Source of the DNA: Fimenecus sp045531435 | Lineage (GTDB): Bacteria > Bacillota > Clostridia > Oscillospirales > Acutalibacteraceae | NCBI GenBank assembly: GCA_045531435.1 | Contig: JAZSDZ010000026.1 | Location: 1 to 13,141 of the forward strand | DNA: 13,141 bases | Direction: 5' to 3' | Shown here: piece after piece, positions 12,192-13,141 of the stretch | How the letters are laid out: every line of letters starts with the position of its first letter | How positions within the stretch are numbered: the first letter of the stretch is position 1 | The notes under the pieces: model-generated | Database searches by the model: none | What the model was told of the DNA's origin: nothing | Seen by the model: only the letters and a program-made list of their open reading frames with translations | Program-made: the position numbers and the translations under genes

Positions 12192-13141
12192 ATGTATGTT
12201 GCAGTAATGGGTTACGGTACAGTTGGTTCAGGTGTGGTTGAAGTCATTACAAAAAATCATGACAGTATCGTAAAAAGAAGCACACAGAATGAAATGGAAG
12301 TTAAATATATCCTTGACCTCAGAGATTTCCCAGGTGACCCTCATGAGGATAAGATGATAAAGGATTTTAATATAATTCTTAATGATGATGATGTAAAGGT
12401 AGTAGTTGAGACAATGGGGGGACTTCATCCTGCCTATGAGTTTGTTTCATCTTGCCTTAAAGCAGGTAAGAGCGTTGTAACATCAAACAAGGAACTTGTT
12501 GCAGCAAAGGGTTATGAGCTTTTACAGTACGCATCAGAAAATAATGTTAATTTCTTGTTTGAGGCATCTGTTGGTGGTGGTATTCCGATTATCAGACCAA
12601 TGGCGCAGTGTCTTGCTGCAAACGAGATTGACGAAATTGCAGGTATCCTTAACGGTACAACAAACTTTATCCTTACAATGATGATTCAGCAGGGTATGAG
12701 CTTCGACGATGCTCTTAAGCTTGCTCAGGATAATGGATACGCCGAGCGTGATCCTTCCGCAGATATTCTCGGACACGATGCTGCAAGAAAGATTTGTATA
12801 CTCGCTTCTCTCTGCTTCGGTAAGCACGTATATCCCGACAGCGTTGAGACAACAGGTATTACGGAAATCACCGCTGAGGACGTTGCATACGCTAAAAATT
12901 GGGGCGGTGTTATCAAGCTCATCGGCAGAGCAGTACAGAACGACAGCGGCAAGATAAGCACAACAGTAGGTCCCTGCCTTATTCAGAATCACAGCCAGTT
13001 GGCTTCTGTTGACGACGTATTCAATGCTATCCTTGTTCGCGGCGATGCTATCGGCGACGTAGTATTCTATGGCAAGGGTGCCGGCAAGCTTCCCACAGCC
13101 AGCGCGGTTGTTGCTGACGTTATCGACTGTGCAAAGCATAC
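12192..13141 (+). CDS. hom: Homoserine dehydrogenase (3' end outside window)
   Basis: The frame is open from ATG 12192 to the window end: 316 codons of an expected 400-430. It reduces aspartate semialdehyde to homoserine with NAD(P)H, the branch to threonine, methionine and isoleucine. The Rossmann motif GYGTVGSG has glycines at 7, 9 and 12. TSNKELVA carries the conserved K100, NGTTNFIL is at 154-161, and the family's substrate/catalytic block includes AERDPSADILGHDAARK with E185, D196 and K200. The C-terminal ACT domain, if present, lies outside. The protein starts two or three residues before the first strand, as expected. Base composition changes within the gene: I count 37% GC for 12181-12480 and 51% for 12841-13140, with many more C-ending codons in the second half. 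It is divergent from the AI-2E-family gene. Confidence 0.95.
   Translation, partial: MYVAVMGYGTVGSGVVEVITKNHDSIVKRSTQNEMEVKYILDLRDFPGDPHEDKMIKDFNIILNDDDVKVVVETMGGLHPAYEFVSSCLKAGKSVVTSNKELVAAKGYELLQYASENNVNFLFEASVGGGIPIIRPMAQCLAANEIDEIAGILNGTTNFILTMMIQQGMSFDDALKLAQDNGYAERDPSADILGHDAARKICILASLCFGKHVYPDSVETTGITEITAEDVAYAKNWGGVIKLIGRAVQNDSGKISTTVGPCLIQNHSQLASVDDVFNAILVRGDAIGDVVFYGKGAGKLPTASAVVADVIDCAKH

Noticed and set aside
12534..13139. 201-residue minus-strand ORF opposite hom
   Set aside because: It is a shadow of the hom coding frame, whose motifs are unmistakable on the plus strand.

Overview
The window looks like chromosomal DNA from a low-GC Bacillota, most likely a gut-type Clostridia near Ruminococcaceae/Oscillospirales. 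The reasons are an RNase Y gene followed by a YmdB-type phosphodiesterase, strong Shine-Dalgarno sites, TTGACA/TATAAT-like promoters, a dockerin protein, and a secreted Cys-rich repeat protein with a C-terminal FFRSLFG tail. No tRNA, rRNA, CRISPR array, insertion sequence or prophage gene is visible. This organism assignment is inferred from gene content and composition only.

Layout. (1) 1-1697 is the 3' part of a large extracellular protein: about 70 residues of a possible cohesin-like domain, nine degenerate C...CxxC repeats, an Ig-like domain and an amphipathic tail. It ends at a clean rho-independent terminator (1723-1756). (2) Two candidate promoters (1804-1833 and 1870-1898) lead into a probable six-gene plus-strand operon: rny, ymdB-like, an orphan family-5 solute-binding lipoprotein, recG, an uncharacterised TIM-barrel protein, and an alpha/beta-hydrolase esterase. 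Spacing is short (4, 14, 49 and 13 nt) except for 102 nt between rny and ymdB, which holds a GC-rich hairpin without a U tract. (3) A separate promoter (9664-9692) drives a 104-aa secreted protein made of a signal peptide and one dockerin. (4) A convergent minus-strand pair follows: an AI-2E/YtvI-family membrane protein and a PHP-type (CpsB/YwqE) tyrosine phosphatase, coupled by an ATGA overlap. It shares a bidirectional terminator with the dockerin gene. (5) Divergent from it, homoserine dehydrogenase (hom) starts at 12192 and runs off the window.

How the genes fit together. The rny-ymdB pair is a known RNA-turnover neighbourhood in Bacillota, and recG is DNA repair. The lipoprotein, TIM barrel and esterase have no obvious pathway link to them beyond co-transcription. 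The dockerin-only protein and the repeat protein both point to an extracellular, possibly cellulosome-like, protein assembly. No unambiguous cohesin is in the window, so that link is a hypothesis. I do not see a clear undescribed multi-gene system. The best leads are the dockerin-only secreted protein, the repeat protein with its conserved-looking tail, the TIM-barrel/esterase pair, and a sharp composition change inside hom.
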